From assembly GCA_963823245.1 (NCBI GenBank), contig CAWGKQ010000006.1, positions 124,001-188,000 of the forward strand: a stretch of 64,000 nt of DNA. The letters are read 5' to 3'. The notes below the pieces were generated by a model. The model searched no databases. It was not told where the DNA came from and saw nothing but the letters and a program-made list of their open reading frames with translations. This DNA comes from JAWVFM01 sp963823245 (GTDB lineage Bacteria > Actinomycetota > Thermoleophilia > Solirubrobacterales > 70-9). Below are positions 19,378 to 29,092 of this stretch, piece by piece (position 1 is the stretch's first letter; each line of letters opens with the position of its first letter). Made by a program: the position numbers and the translations under genes.

Positions 19378-21933
19378 ATGGTCGCACCCGCGCCAACGTT
19401 CACGCTCGCCCCGTATGACTATTCCGAGGCCCGGGCACTCGAGCACGAGCTCGGGGTCCCCGAGCCGGTGGCCGTGGCGCTCGTGCGACGCGGATACCGG
19501 ACCCCGGCCGAGGCAACGGCGTTCCTCGAGGCGAGCGACACCCACGACCCCTTCGACCTTCAGGGGATGCCCGAGGCCGTGGAGCGGATTCGCGCTGCGG
19601 TCGCCGCAGGGCGCCGGATCACCGTGCACGGCGACTACGACGTCGACGGGACGATGGCGACGGCGATCAGCGTCAGGGCGCTCCGGGAGCTCGGCGCCGA
19701 CGTCGATTGGTACATCCCCTCGAGGCTCGAGGACGGGTATGGGCTGACCACGGCATCGGTGGAGCGCCTCGTCTCGCGCGGCACTGGCCTCTTGATCACG
19801 GTCGATTGTGGGATCGGTTGCCCCGCGGAGGTCGCCGCAGCGCACGCGGCCGGCCTGGACGTGATCGTCACCGATCACCACGAGCCGCCCGAGGCGTTGC
19901 CTCGCTGCCCGATCCTCCATCCGCGCGTCTCGGCCTACCCGTGTCCCGACCTGTGCGCGACGGGGGTCGCCTACAAGCTGGCGTGTGCGCTTCGGGGCGA
20001 GGTGGAAGCGGCGACGGACCTCGACATCGTCGCCCTTGCCACGGTGGCCGACCTCGTGCCCCTGCGCGGCGAGAACCGAGCCCTCGTGCGACGGGGGCTC
20101 GAGGTCGCGCGGAGGGCGCTGCGCCCGGGCCTGCGCGCGCTCTGCGCAGCCGCCAAGGTCGAGCCCGGGAGGATCGACGAGGGAGACCTGGCCTTCCGGC
20201 TCGGCCCGCGGATCAATGCGGCCGGCAGGCTCTATCGGGCCGATGCGGCAGTCGAGCTGATGCTGACCGCGGACGAGGACCGTGCCGAGGCGATCGCGGC
20301 GGACCTCGATCGGGCCAACCGGGAGCGCCGCGACACCGAGCGCGAGGTCCTCGAGGCCGCGGAGCGCGCGCGGCGGGAGCTCGAGCCCGAGGTCGCCGAG
20401 GCGCCGGCATTGGTGCTGGCGGGCGATGGCTGGCATCCGGGGGTCGTGGGCATCGTCGCGTCGAGAATGGCCGAGCGCCATCTCGTTCCCGCGATCCTGA
20501 TCGGCTTCAACGCTGACGGCACCGGCCGGGGCTCGGGCCGAAGCGTCCCGGGCTTCGACCTGCTCGAGGCATTGCGGGCATGCGACGAACACCTCGTCCG
20601 TTACGGGGGCCACCGCGCCGCGGCTGGACTCGAGATCCACGCCTCGCGCCTCGCCGAGTTCCGGCGCACGTTCGGCGAGCGCGCCAGGGAGGCCATGGGC
20701 AAGGTCCCGCCCGCGCCGGTCGAGGCCATCGATGCGGTGGTGGGATGCGAGAGCCTCGGGCTCGACGTCGCGCGCCAACTCGGGCGCCTCGGCCCGTTCG
20801 GGAACGGCAACCCCGAGGTGCGGCTCCTGGTGCCGGGTGCTCGCCTGGCAGACGTCCGCCCGATGGGGAGCGGGGAGCGCCACGCTCGCTTCACGCTCGC
20901 CAACGGCTCGCGGCGGGCGCTTGGAGTGGCGTTCGATGCGAACGGCGAGCTGACTGCGGCCGCGAGCGCGGAGGGCGACCTGGACGTGTCGGTCGGGCTC
21001 GAGGTGAACCATTGGAACGGGGCGGTCGAGCCCCGCGTGCTTCTTGGGCGGATCTACGAGCCCCGCGACGTGATCGAGGCCGGGGTCGAGCTCGAGCGCC
21101 CCACCGACGAGGAGTGGTGGGCCCGCGCGGAGCTCGAGGCCGAGGCCCCGGCCGGTGGCTGGCCGAGCATCGACGCGGCCGTGGCATCCGACGCGCGCCG
21201 CGAGGTCGTGGACCGCCGCGGAAACGCCGGCGTCGCGGGCGTGGCCGCGCTCGCCTCGGCCGGCGACCCCGTGCTCGTGGTGGCGTGCGATGCCACAAGG
21301 CGCCGCGACCTCGTCGAGCACGCCGCGGCTCCTCACCGCTTCGGCGGTGGCCAGCTCGCCCTGGTTTCCTCGCGCCTTGCGGAGGCCGCCATCGCCCGCG
21401 AGGCCGATGCCGTGCTGACCGACGGAGGCCTCGCCCTCTGTGACTGGTCCGCGCTGGCGCGAGACCCCGGCCTCGCCCCGCGCTTCGTTCATCTGGTGGC
21501 GATCGACCCGCCGCCGGCGACCGCCTTCGAGCGCCTCATCGCGGGTGGCGGCGGCTTCCTGCACCTCCTGTGGAGCGACGCCCACATCGACCTCTCCTCT
21601 CGCGCGTTCGAGGCCGAGTGGCCGACCCGGGCGGTTCTCGCCGCCGTCTATCGCGCGCTGCGCGACGCCGCCGATGGCGACCGCATCGATCCAGGCGTGG
21701 CTCGGGCGGCGCTCAGTGGGCCGGGACCGCACGAGCGCGCACCCGAGGCCGCCGGGCGATGCCTGCGCGTTTTGCGCGAGATCGGCGCGGTCACGCATGC
21801 GAAGCCGCACGAACCGGGGCTCCGCGTCGTATCCTCGGATGTGAGCGAGCTCGAGCGCTCGCCGTCTTTCGCGGCGTACCGGGCGCGCTCGCAGGAGGGG
21901 ATCCGATTCCTGAGCCGACGACAAGCGAGCTGA
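19378..21933 (+). CDS. recJ: Single-stranded-DNA-specific exonuclease RecJ
   Basis: 851 aa. 5'-3' ssDNA exonuclease of recombination and repair. DHH domain with DYDVDGT (86-92) and TDHHE with DHH at 166-168; the DHHA1 domain carries GRGSGRSVPGFDLLEAL and YGGHRAAAGLEI; then an OB fold (to about residue 575). Residues from about 580 on are a further region resembling the degenerate helicase-like tail of long RecJ proteins, without Walker motifs. The ATG at 19378 follows a TTAGCT box (leaderless). Confidence 0.92.
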   Translation: MVAPAPTFTLAPYDYSEARALEHELGVPEPVAVALVRRGYRTPAEATAFLEASDTHDPFDLQGMPEAVERIRAAVAAGRRITVHGDYDVDGTMATAISVRALRELGADVDWYIPSRLEDGYGLTTASVERLVSRGTGLLITVDCGIGCPAEVAAAHAAGLDVIVTDHHEPPEALPRCPILHPRVSAYPCPDLCATGVAYKLACALRGEVEAATDLDIVALATVADLVPLRGENRALVRRGLEVARRALRPGLRALCAAAKVEPGRIDEGDLAFRLGPRINAAGRLYRADAAVELMLTADEDRAEAIAADLDRANRERRDTEREVLEAAERARRELEPEVAEAPALVLAGDGWHPGVVGIVASRMAERHLVPAILIGFNADGTGRGSGRSVPGFDLLEALRACDEHLVRYGGHRAAAGLEIHASRLAEFRRTFGERAREAMGKVPPAPVEAIDAVVGCESLGLDVARQLGRLGPFGNGNPEVRLLVPGARLADVRPMGSGERHARFTLANGSRRALGVAFDANGELTAAASAEGDLDVSVGLEVNHWNGAVEPRVLLGRIYEPRDVIEAGVELERPTDEEWWARAELEAEAPAGGWPSIDAAVASDARREVVDRRGNAGVAGVAALASAGDPVLVVACDATRRRDLVEHAAAPHRFGGGQLALVSSRLAEAAIAREADAVLTDGGLALCDWSALARDPGLAPRFVHLVAIDPPPATAFERLIAGGGGFLHLLWSDAHIDLSSRAFEAEWPTRAVLAAVYRALRDAADGDRIDPGVARAALSGPGPHERAPEAAGRCLRVLREIGAVTHAKPHEPGLRVVSSDVSELERSPSFAAYRARSQEGIRFLSRRQAS

Positions 21934-22025
21934 AGCCGAGGCGGGCCGTGGCGCCCGCCGCCGGCGAGGACCGGAACGGGCACACGCGCGTTGGCGCTCA
22001 TCATGGGGCCGCCGGCACGGCGCCG

Positions 22026-24269
22026 GTGAGCGAGATCACCCGGGAGCTCGGCGCCGACGAGCGCGCGCTCCTAGGCGACCTGCTGGCGGTCATAGCCGAG
22101 CACAGCGCCAACGGAGGTGGGGGCGTCGATCGCGAGACGGTGGAGAGAGCGTTCGCGTTCGCCTGCGATCGGCATGCCGACCAACAGCGCCGCTCCGGCG
22201 AGGACTTCATCACGCACCCCGTCGAGGTGGCGAAGATCTGCGCAGGCCTTCGGCTCGACACGGAGACGCTCGGCGCTGCGCTCCTCCACGACACGGTCGA
22301 GGACACGAGCGCGAGCCTCGACGAGGTGTCCGAGAAGTTCGGCGAGCAGATCGCGACGCTCGTCGACGGCGTCACCAAGCTCACCGGGATCACGTTCCAG
22401 AGCCGCGACGAGAAGCAGGCCGAGAACTACCGCAAGATGATGGTGGCGATGGCCACGGATGTCCGGGTCATCCTCATCAAGCTCGCCGACCGTCTGCACA
22501 ACATGCGCACGCTCTCGGCCCTCCCGAAGCAGAAGCAGATCGAGAAGGCTCGCGAGACCCTCGAGATCTACGCGCCGCTCGCTCACAGGCTCGGGATCCA
22601 CGCCATCAAATGGGAGCTCGAGGACCTCGCCTTCCAGCGGCTTCACCCGCGCAAGTACGACGAGATCAAGAAGCTCGTGGCCCAGCAGCGAGCCGAGCGC
22701 GAGCGCTACGTCTCCGAGGCCGGCGACTTCCTCGTCGCCGAGCTCGCAAAGGTCGGCATCGAGGCGGACATCTCGGGCCGCGCCAAGCACTTCTACTCCA
22801 TCTACTCGAAGATGACCAAGAAGGGCCGCGAGTTCAACGAGATCTACGACCTCACCGCGATGCGCGTGATCGTCGGCTCGGTCAAGGACTGCTACGGGGC
22901 GATCGGCGTGATCCACTCGCTCTGGAAGCCGCTGCCGGGCCGCTTCAAGGACTTCATCGCGACGCCGAAGCTCAACCTCTATCAGGCGCTCCACACCACG
23001 GTCATCGGGCCCGAGGGGCGCCCGCTCGAGATCCAGGTCCGCACCGTGGAGATGCACGACCTCGCCGAGTATGGCATCGCGGCGCACGTCATCTACAAGG
23101 AGGGCGGCCGCGCGCAGCTGAAGGCCGAGCCCGGGCGCGAGGGAATGACCTGGCTGCGCCAGCTCGTCGAGGCGGACTCCGACCAGGACCCGACCGAGTT
23201 CCTGGAGCAGCTCAAGGTCGACCTCTTCGAGGACGAGGTGTTCGTCTTCACGCCGCGCGGCGAGGTGAAGAACCTCTCCGCCGGTTCGACGCCCCTCGAC
23301 TTCGCCTACGCGGTCCACACCGACGTCGGGCACCGCTGCGTCGGCGCGAAGGTCAACGGCAAGATCGTTCCGCTCCACTACCAGCTCCGCTCGGGCGACA
23401 TCGTCGAGATCCTCACCGCGAAGCAGGAACGCGGCCCCTCGCGCGATTGGCTCTCGGTGGTCCGCACGACGCGGGCGCGGAACAAGATCCGCGCCTTCCT
23501 CACCCGCGAGCGGCGCGAGGGCGCCGAGCGGCGAGGGCGCGAGGAGCTTCAGCGGGAGCTGAAGAAGCGCGGCCTGCCACCGCAGCGCATCGCCGGTTCG
23601 CCGCTGCTCGCGGACGTGACCCGCGAGATGGGCTTCCGCAAGGCGGACGACTTCTACATCGCCCTCGGCCAGGGAAAGATCTCCAGCAAGACCGCTGTCA
23701 ACAAGGTCATGCAGCGCCTCAAGCAGGGCGAGGCGGTGGCCGGCGACGAGACCGAGTCGCGTCTCGAGGGGGTTCTCGAGGGCCGGGACGAGCGGCAGCG
23801 GCGAACCCAGGACGCCTCGACCTACGGCATCAGCGTCAAGGGAGTCGACGACGTCGTGGTGCGGCTGGCGAAGTGCTGCCGCCCCGTGCCCGGTGACGAG
23901 ATCGTCGGCTATGTCTCGCTGGGCCGGGGGATCACGATCCATCGCGAGGACTGCCGCAACGTGGAGGCGCTCAAGAAGGCGCCGGAGCGATTCACGGACG
24001 TCTCGTGGGACGGAGCCAACATCACGAGCTACCGCGTCGAGCTCCAGGTCGACGCCTACGATCGCACGCGGCTCTTGGAGGACCTATCTCGCACCTTCTC
24101 GGAAGCCGGGGTGAACATCCTCGAGGCTCGCTGCACCACGAAGCACCCGATGGTCAGGAACCGCTTCGTCGTCGAGGTCGGCGACACCGATCAGCTGCGG
24201 CACTGCATCGCCCGCCTGCGGCACCTCGACTCGGTCTTCGACGCCTATCGCGTGACGCCCACCGAGTAG
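22026..24269 (+). CDS. rsh: Bifunctional (p)ppGpp synthetase/hydrolase
   Basis: About 747 aa from the GTG at 22026; a GTG at 21948 is the alternative. The HD hydrolase domain is intact (HDTVEDT, LADRLHNMRTL). The synthetase domain has EIYDLTAMRVIV and the RFKDFIATPK motif; RxKD is the form found in bifunctional enzymes rather than synthetase-only RelA. TGS (DLFEDEVFVFTPRGEV), a Cys-containing helical/zinc-finger region (VRLAKCCRPVPGDEIVGYV) and a C-terminal ACT domain follow. It sets the stringent response level, sensing ribosome stalling. It follows recJ closely and ends tail-to-tail with the HIT gene. Confidence 0.93.
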   Translation: MSEITRELGADERALLGDLLAVIAEHSANGGGGVDRETVERAFAFACDRHADQQRRSGEDFITHPVEVAKICAGLRLDTETLGAALLHDTVEDTSASLDEVSEKFGEQIATLVDGVTKLTGITFQSRDEKQAENYRKMMVAMATDVRVILIKLADRLHNMRTLSALPKQKQIEKARETLEIYAPLAHRLGIHAIKWELEDLAFQRLHPRKYDEIKKLVAQQRAERERYVSEAGDFLVAELAKVGIEADISGRAKHFYSIYSKMTKKGREFNEIYDLTAMRVIVGSVKDCYGAIGVIHSLWKPLPGRFKDFIATPKLNLYQALHTTVIGPEGRPLEIQVRTVEMHDLAEYGIAAHVIYKEGGRAQLKAEPGREGMTWLRQLVEADSDQDPTEFLEQLKVDLFEDEVFVFTPRGEVKNLSAGSTPLDFAYAVHTDVGHRCVGAKVNGKIVPLHYQLRSGDIVEILTAKQERGPSRDWLSVVRTTRARNKIRAFLTRERREGAERRGREELQRELKKRGLPPQRIAGSPLLADVTREMGFRKADDFYIALGQGKISSKTAVNKVMQRLKQGEAVAGDETESRLEGVLEGRDERQRRTQDASTYGISVKGVDDVVVRLAKCCRPVPGDEIVGYVSLGRGITIHREDCRNVEALKKAPERFTDVSWDGANITSYRVELQVDAYDRTRLLEDLSRTFSEAGVNILEARCTTKHPMVRNRFVVEVGDTDQLRHCIARLRHLDSVFDAYRVTPTE

Positions 24270-24699
24270 CCGCTAGCGCGCGAGCGCGCTTCCGGATCGC
24301 CTCGGCGGCCGACGCCGCCTCATCCTCGGCCTCGTACTTCCGCCGCGGCCAGAAGAAGCCGCGCAGGCCGTCCTTGCGGTTTCGCGGAACCACGTGGACG
24401 TGGAGGTGCGGCACCGATTGGCTGACCACGTTGTTATTGGCGACGAACGCCCCCTCGGCGCCCATCGCCTCGCGCACCGCCGAGGCGAGCGTGCGAGCGT
24501 TCGCGAACAGCGGGCCGACGAGGTCCTCCGGGAGGTCCCAGATCGCCTCGTGGTGGTCGCGGGGCACGAGCAGCGTGTGGCCGTGGAAGAGCGGGCGGTT
24601 GTCGAGGAAGGCGAGCGTGAGCTCGTCCTCGAAGACGACGTGCGCCGCCGTCTCGCCGGCGACGATGGCGCAGAAGGCGCAGTCGGGGCTACGAGACAA
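24154..24699 (-). CDS. HIT-family nucleotide hydrolase (3' end uncertain)
   Basis: Begins SRSPDCAFCAIVAGETAAHVVFEDE and has the histidine triad VPHLHVHVVPR. Such proteins hydrolyse nucleoside phosphoramidates or dinucleotides. No ATG or GTG fits; a TTG at 24699 overlaps the end of the lipid kinase gene and is the best start. As written the frame runs on to 24154, through the end of the stringent-response gene. Dropping one base near 24285 would end it at the TAG at 24273 (IRKRLAR), a normal 142 aa. The tail beyond 24273 is therefore probably not real. Confidence 0.7.
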   Translation of the reverse strand: MSRSPDCAFCAIVAGETAAHVVFEDELTLAFLDNRPLFHGHTLLVPRDHHEAIWDLPEDLVGPLFANARTLASAVREAMGAEGAFVANNNVVSQSVPHLHVHVVPRNRKDGLRGFFWPRRKYEAEDEAASAAEAIRKRARALAATRWASRDRRRRPSRGAAGGRCSAAADRCRRPRRRSGS

Positions 24700-25702
24700 C
24701 CGTGAGCGCGCCCGGCTCGATGCCGAGCTCGACCTCGGTGTGCTCGCCGATGTAATCGCCATCGACCTCGACCGGGAACCGGCGACGCTCGCCGTCGGCC
24801 CCGGTCGATAGGGCCGTGATCCGGGCCTCGGTGACACCCTCGAAATGGTTGATCTGCCGGTGGCTCGATGTGCGCAGGCGCTCGCTCAGGACCCGCGCCG
24901 CGATCGTCGGCATGTCGCGCTGCGCCGCGCGCCGGAGCATTGCGATCGACAGCGTCCCGCTGTCGAGGCGCACTCCGTCGCAGACCCGAAGCGGCTGGTT
25001 CCCGAAGTACGTGTAGGGGTCGGAGTTCTGCGCGATTGCCGTGATGCCCTCCGCGTTTCCTCCCTCGGCCTCGAGCCGCATGACCACCGGGTCGCGAAGG
25101 TAGCGGCGGTAGAAGCCGGCCACCGCGGCGTAGGTGTAGAACCAGCGGCCGGCGCGTGCCTTGAGCTTCGGGTGGGAGTCGACGCGCTGCGCCGCAGTGG
25201 CGTCGAGGCCCGAGCCGCAGGCGAAGACGAAGCGGCGGCCGTTGGCGACTCCGAGGTCGACCTTCCGCGGGTGGAAGTCGTCGGCCAGCGCGAGGAGATG
25301 CTCGGTCGCGTCGACGACGTCGTTGGGGATCCCGAGCGTTCGGCAGACCACGTTGGTCGACCCACCCGGAAGGACCGTGACCGGGATGTCGGTGCCGGCG
25401 ACCCCGTTCGCGACCTCGTTGAGCGTCCCGTCGCCCCCGAATGCGACGACCACGTCGTACCCGCCGCCGCACGCCTCGCGCCCGATCTCCGTCGCGTGGC
25501 TTCTTGCCTCGGTCATGACCGCCTCGACCTCGTAGCGGCCCTGAAGGGCGTAGACGACGAGGTTCTTGAGGCGATCGGAGACCGTGGTTGCGTACGGGTT
25601 GACGATGACGAGCATCCGCTTCTTGCGCGGGCGCGCGGGTGCCTCGCTTCCCTTCGCCGCCGGCGCCGGGGGCGGCGGTGCCTCAATCGTCGCCGTCGAC
25701 AT
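24689..25702 (-). CDS. Diacylglycerol/lipid kinase family protein (YegS/DagK type)
   Basis: 337 aa. ATP-dependent lipid kinase fold: MLVIVNPYA, the nucleotide loop FGGDGTLNEVANG, and VLPGGSTNVVCRTLGIP. It phosphorylates a lipid such as diacylglycerol or a sphingoid/prenyl base. A Pro/Ala-rich leader of about 30 residues precedes the domain. The ATG at 25702 lies inside the end of the upstream gene (20-nt overlap), and the 3' end overlaps the HIT start. Confidence 0.85.
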   Translation of the reverse strand: MSTATIEAPPPPAPAAKGSEAPARPRKKRMLVIVNPYATTVSDRLKNLVVYALQGRYEVEAVMTEARSHATEIGREACGGGYDVVVAFGGDGTLNEVANGVAGTDIPVTVLPGGSTNVVCRTLGIPNDVVDATEHLLALADDFHPRKVDLGVANGRRFVFACGSGLDATAAQRVDSHPKLKARAGRWFYTYAAVAGFYRRYLRDPVVMRLEAEGGNAEGITAIAQNSDPYTYFGNQPLRVCDGVRLDSGTLSIAMLRRAAQRDMPTIAARVLSERLRTSSHRQINHFEGVTEARITALSTGADGERRRFPVEVDGDYIGEHTEVELGIEPGALTVVS

Positions 25703-26714
25703 CCTGACTCCCATTCTCCCCGCTGGCTGCGAATCGAACCACCTCGCCGTCGTCGATCTCCTCGGCGCGGCCATCGGCGATGAGCAGGTCGAGGTGCCCG
25801 ATGACCTCGGAGAGCGTGAGGAAGGCCTGCGTCACGGCGACGTTGCCCCACAGCTCCTGCGCGATCTCGTACGCGCTCAGCGGGCGCTCGGCGATCAGGT
25901 CGCGAATCTTCTCGGCACGCTGAACGCGCTTGGCCAGCCGCTCGTCGATCAGCGCCCGATGGTCGGTGATGGCCTCGCCGTGACCCGAGAGGACGACCTC
26001 CGCGGGCAACTCGCGCGTTCGCCGCATCGATTCGATGTATGCGATCAGCGCCTTCGGCCGCTCCTCGGACCCGTCCGGCGGGCGCGTGATCAGGGCGTTG
26101 GAGGAGATGTGAGCGATCAGGTGGTCGGCGGCGAGAAGGATGCGTCGCTCGGAGTCCCAGAGGAGCGTGTCGGTTGGGGAGTGGCCCGGGCGGTGCTGGA
26201 CCTCGAGCGCGCGATCCCGCAGCCGGAGCTCCTCGCCGTCGCGAAGCGGGCGGGTGACGTCGGTGCGCGCCCCCCAAGCCCGGAAGCTTCGCGAGACGCT
26301 ACGCAGGGCGATGACGACGTCCTCCGGAATCCCGTGCTTGAGCATCAGGCCGGCGGCGAACCGGTCGTCGCCCTCCGCGTCCTCGCCGAAGTTCTCTATG
26401 AACGGCACCGCGGCCTCGATCGCCGCGACGTCCGCGCCCGAACGCGCGGCGATGATCTCCACCAGACCGAGGTGGTCGATGTGCTGGTGGGTGAGGATCA
26501 CGAGCTCGAGGTCCTCGATCGAGCGGCCCAGATCCGCGAGCTGATGCTCCAGCTCGTCCAGCGCCTTGCCGGAGTTCGGCCCCGTGTCGACAAGGGTCAG
26601 GGGCTCGTCCTCGATCAGATAGCAGTTGACGCGCCCGACGGCGAACGGGGTCGGGATCCGGAGTTGGTGGATGCCCGCCTCACGCGCCCGCTCGAGCGCC
26701 TCCTCCGGGCTCAC
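25683..26714 (-). CDS. Metallo-beta-lactamase fold hydrolase with C-terminal winged helix
   Basis: 343 aa. The metal site THQHIDHLG, a second His in HRPGHSPTDTLLW, the Asp in LLAADHLIAH and the final His in LSGHGEAITD are present. The C-terminal 90 residues (IRDLIAERPLSAYEIAQELWG...) resemble the winged-helix tail of the LACTB2-like subgroup, which are nucleases or thioesterase-like hydrolases. The GTG start overlaps the upstream stop (GTGA at 26711-26714). Confidence 0.85.
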   Translation of the reverse strand: MSPEEALERAREAGIHQLRIPTPFAVGRVNCYLIEDEPLTLVDTGPNSGKALDELEHQLADLGRSIEDLELVILTHQHIDHLGLVEIIAARSGADVAAIEAAVPFIENFGEDAEGDDRFAAGLMLKHGIPEDVVIALRSVSRSFRAWGARTDVTRPLRDGEELRLRDRALEVQHRPGHSPTDTLLWDSERRILLAADHLIAHISSNALITRPPDGSEERPKALIAYIESMRRTRELPAEVVLSGHGEAITDHRALIDERLAKRVQRAEKIRDLIAERPLSAYEIAQELWGNVAVTQAFLTLSEVIGHLDLLIADGRAEEIDDGEVVRFAASGENGSQDVDGDD

Positions 26715-28084
26715 GAGCGAATCAGCTCGAGCACCTCGTCGCGCTTTCGCTCCATGTCCTTGCGCGCGACGAGCGATTCGAGGTTTAGGCGCAGAAGCGG
26801 CTCGGTGTTCGACGGGCGCACGTTGAAGTGCCAGTTCGCGTAGTCGACCGACACGCCGTCGAGCCAGCTCACCTCGGCGTCCGAATAGCGCTCGGCGATC
26901 TCCTTCATCTTCGCCTCCTGGTCGGCCACCTCGGAGTTGATCTCGCCCGAGATGAAGTAGCGGGAGCGAAACTCGCCCACGAGGTCCGAGAGCGGACGGC
27001 CCTCCACGGACAGGAGCTCGAGGACCAGCAGCGCGGGGATCGTCCCCGAGTCGGCGCACCAGAAGTCGCGGAAGTAGTAGTGGCCCGACACCTCCCCCGC
27101 GAATGCCGCGTCGTGCTCGCGCATCGCCCGTTTCATGAATGCGTGGCCGACCCGGGCCATCACCGCGGTGCCGCCGCGCTTCGCGACGACGTCGGGAACC
27201 GCTCGGCTCGCGCGAACGTCGTAGAGGATCGTGACCCCGGGCTGTTTCGCGAGAACCCGTTCGGCCAGGAGGGCCGTGAGGAAGTCGCCATCGACGAACT
27301 CGCCTGCGTTGTCGATGAAGAAGCAGCGGTCCGCGTCGCCGTCCCAGGCGATGCCCAGGTCGGCCGCCTCCGAGCGGACGCGCTCGATGATGAATTCGCG
27401 GTTCTCGGGTAGCAGAGGGTTCGGCTCGTGATCAGGGAACTCGCCGTCGGGCACCCAGTAGGTGGTGACCGGGTCGAGCCCGAGCCGTTCGAGCAGCGGG
27501 CCGACCATCGGGCCCGCCATGCCGTTCCCGCCGTCGACGACCAGGCCCAGTGGCTTCACGGCGTCGGCATCGATGAGCGAGAGCGCGTGGCGCTGGAAGT
27601 CCTCGTAGATGTCGACCTCTTCGACCGATCCGCCTCCGGGAGGCTCGGACATGCCCGCCTCGATCTCGGTGCGGATCTGCGTGATCCCCGTTTCGCCGGA
27701 GAGGGCAAGGGCGCCCTCCCGGACGAGCTTCACACCGGTGTATGCCTTCGGGTTGTGGGAGGCCGTGACCATGGCCCCACCGTCGAGCTCGCGTGAGCCG
27801 ACGAGGAAATAGAGCATTTCGGTGCCGACCATCCCCGCGTCGATCACGACGCAGCCCTCGTCCACGAGGCCCTCCCTGAGGCGTCCCGCCATCTCGGGCG
27901 CCTGCAGTCGCATGTCGCGGCCGAGCCCGACGCGAAGCTCCGCGGCAGCCTTGCCGCGAAGCTCCGCGAGGACCCTCGCGAAGCCGCGGCCCACGAGGTA
28001 GGACGTCTCCCCGTCCATCTCGGAGCCATAGAGGCCGCGGACGTCATAGGCCTTGAAGATCCCGGCCGGGAGGACGGCGCTCAC
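26711..28084 (-). CDS. manB: Phosphomannomutase/phosphoglucomutase
   Basis: 457 aa. It interconverts hexose 6- and 1-phosphates and so feeds sugar-nucleotide synthesis. Phosphoserine loop TASHNPKAYTG, metal loop DGDADRCFF, sugar loop GEVSGHYYF and phosphate loop RPSNTEPLLRLN are all intact. The GTG start overlaps the HIT gene stop. This class is usually active on both mannose and glucose phosphates. Confidence 0.92.
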   Translation of the reverse strand: MSAVLPAGIFKAYDVRGLYGSEMDGETSYLVGRGFARVLAELRGKAAAELRVGLGRDMRLQAPEMAGRLREGLVDEGCVVIDAGMVGTEMLYFLVGSRELDGGAMVTASHNPKAYTGVKLVREGALALSGETGITQIRTEIEAGMSEPPGGGSVEEVDIYEDFQRHALSLIDADAVKPLGLVVDGGNGMAGPMVGPLLERLGLDPVTTYWVPDGEFPDHEPNPLLPENREFIIERVRSEAADLGIAWDGDADRCFFIDNAGEFVDGDFLTALLAERVLAKQPGVTILYDVRASRAVPDVVAKRGGTAVMARVGHAFMKRAMREHDAAFAGEVSGHYYFRDFWCADSGTIPALLVLELLSVEGRPLSDLVGEFRSRYFISGEINSEVADQEAKMKEIAERYSDAEVSWLDGVSVDYANWHFNVRPSNTEPLLRLNLESLVARKDMERKRDEVLELIRS

Positions 28085-28566
28085 TCGAACGCCCCCCGCA
28101 GGGCGTCGTAGGTCTGCTCGAGCGTCTGCGGCATCACGCGCGTGTCGGCGAGCACCGGCATGAAGTTGGTGTCACCGCCCCACCGCGGGACGACATGCAT
28201 GTGGATGTGGTGCTCGACGCCGGCGCCGGCGACGCGGCCCTGGTTGAAGCCGACGTTGTAGCCGTGCGGCTCGTACTTGGACTCAAGGATCGAGATCGCG
28301 CGCTGCGCGAGGGCCATCATCTCGGCGACGGTCTCGGGCGGAAGGTTCTGGATCGTGGCCAGGTGCTCGAACGGGGCCACCATCAGATGCCCGTTCGTGT
28401 ACGGGTACTTGTTCAGGATCACGAAGCAGCGGTCGCCCCGATGGGCGATCAGCGAGGCCTCGTCGTCCCCTTCCTTCGGCTTGGCGCAGAAGATGCACTC
28501 ATCTTCAGAGTCCTTCGACGCGTCCTTCACGTACTCGAGCCGCCAGGGTGCCCAGATCCGTTCCAC
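28081..28566 (-). CDS. HIT-family AP4A phosphorylase/hydrolase-like protein
   Basis: 161 aa. Starts MERIWAPWRLEYVKD, then CIFC and the triad EHHIHMHVVPRWGGDTNFMPV, the form typical of actinobacterial AP4A-degrading HIT proteins. The GTG start at 28566 has no strong ribosome binding site. It heads the five-gene operon HIT, phosphomannomutase, metallo-beta-lactamase, lipid kinase, HIT. Confidence 0.88.
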   Translation of the reverse strand: MERIWAPWRLEYVKDASKDSEDECIFCAKPKEGDDEASLIAHRGDRCFVILNKYPYTNGHLMVAPFEHLATIQNLPPETVAEMMALAQRAISILESKYEPHGYNVGFNQGRVAGAGVEHHIHMHVVPRWGGDTNFMPVLADTRVMPQTLEQTYDALRGAFE

Positions 28567-28618
28567 ACGGCCGCAGTCTTTCAGTTCGATCCGCTCGAGA
28601 TCGAGTAACTCGCGGCCG

Positions 28619-29080
28619 CTACTCGCCCAACACCTTGATGATCAGGCGCTTCGGTCGCTGGCCGTCGAACTCCGCGTAGAAGACCTGCTGCCAGGGGCCT
28701 AGGTCGAGGCGCCCGCCGGTCACCGGGATGATCGCCTGGTGGTGGACCAGGAGGTTCTTCAGGTGCGCGTCGCCGTTGTCCTCGCCGCCGCGGTGATGGC
28801 GGTAGTCCCCAGGGTCGGGCGAGAGCTCGCGTGCCACCTCGTTCGCCGGCTCCTTCCAGCTCGGCGGCGCGATCTTGTCGAGCCACTCGAGCGTGTCCTC
28901 GTGGAGCCCGGGCTCGTCGTCGTTGACCCAGACGCCCGCGGTGATGTGCATCGCGGAGACGAGCGCCATGCCCTCGGCGATTCCCGCATCGTCGACGGCC
29001 GCCTGAACGTCCTCGGTGATCCGGACGAAGCTGCGCCGCTCGGGGATCTCGAACGTCTTGTAGACGGTGTGCGATTTCAT
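28619..29080 (-). CDS. YjbQ-family protein (UPF0047)
   Basis: 153 aa. The family signature is complete: MHITAGVWVNDDEPGLHEDTLEWL and the C-terminal HHQAIIPVTGGRLDLGPWQQVFYAEFDGQR. Some members have weak thiamine-phosphate synthase activity; the cellular role is not settled. ATG start at 29080, 12 nt after the corA stop. Confidence 0.88.
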   Translation of the reverse strand: MKSHTVYKTFEIPERRSFVRITEDVQAAVDDAGIAEGMALVSAMHITAGVWVNDDEPGLHEDTLEWLDKIAPPSWKEPANEVARELSPDPGDYRHHRGGEDNGDAHLKNLLVHHQAIIPVTGGRLDLGPWQQVFYAEFDGQRPKRLIIKVLGE

Positions 29081-29092
29081 TCCAGGGGCGAC

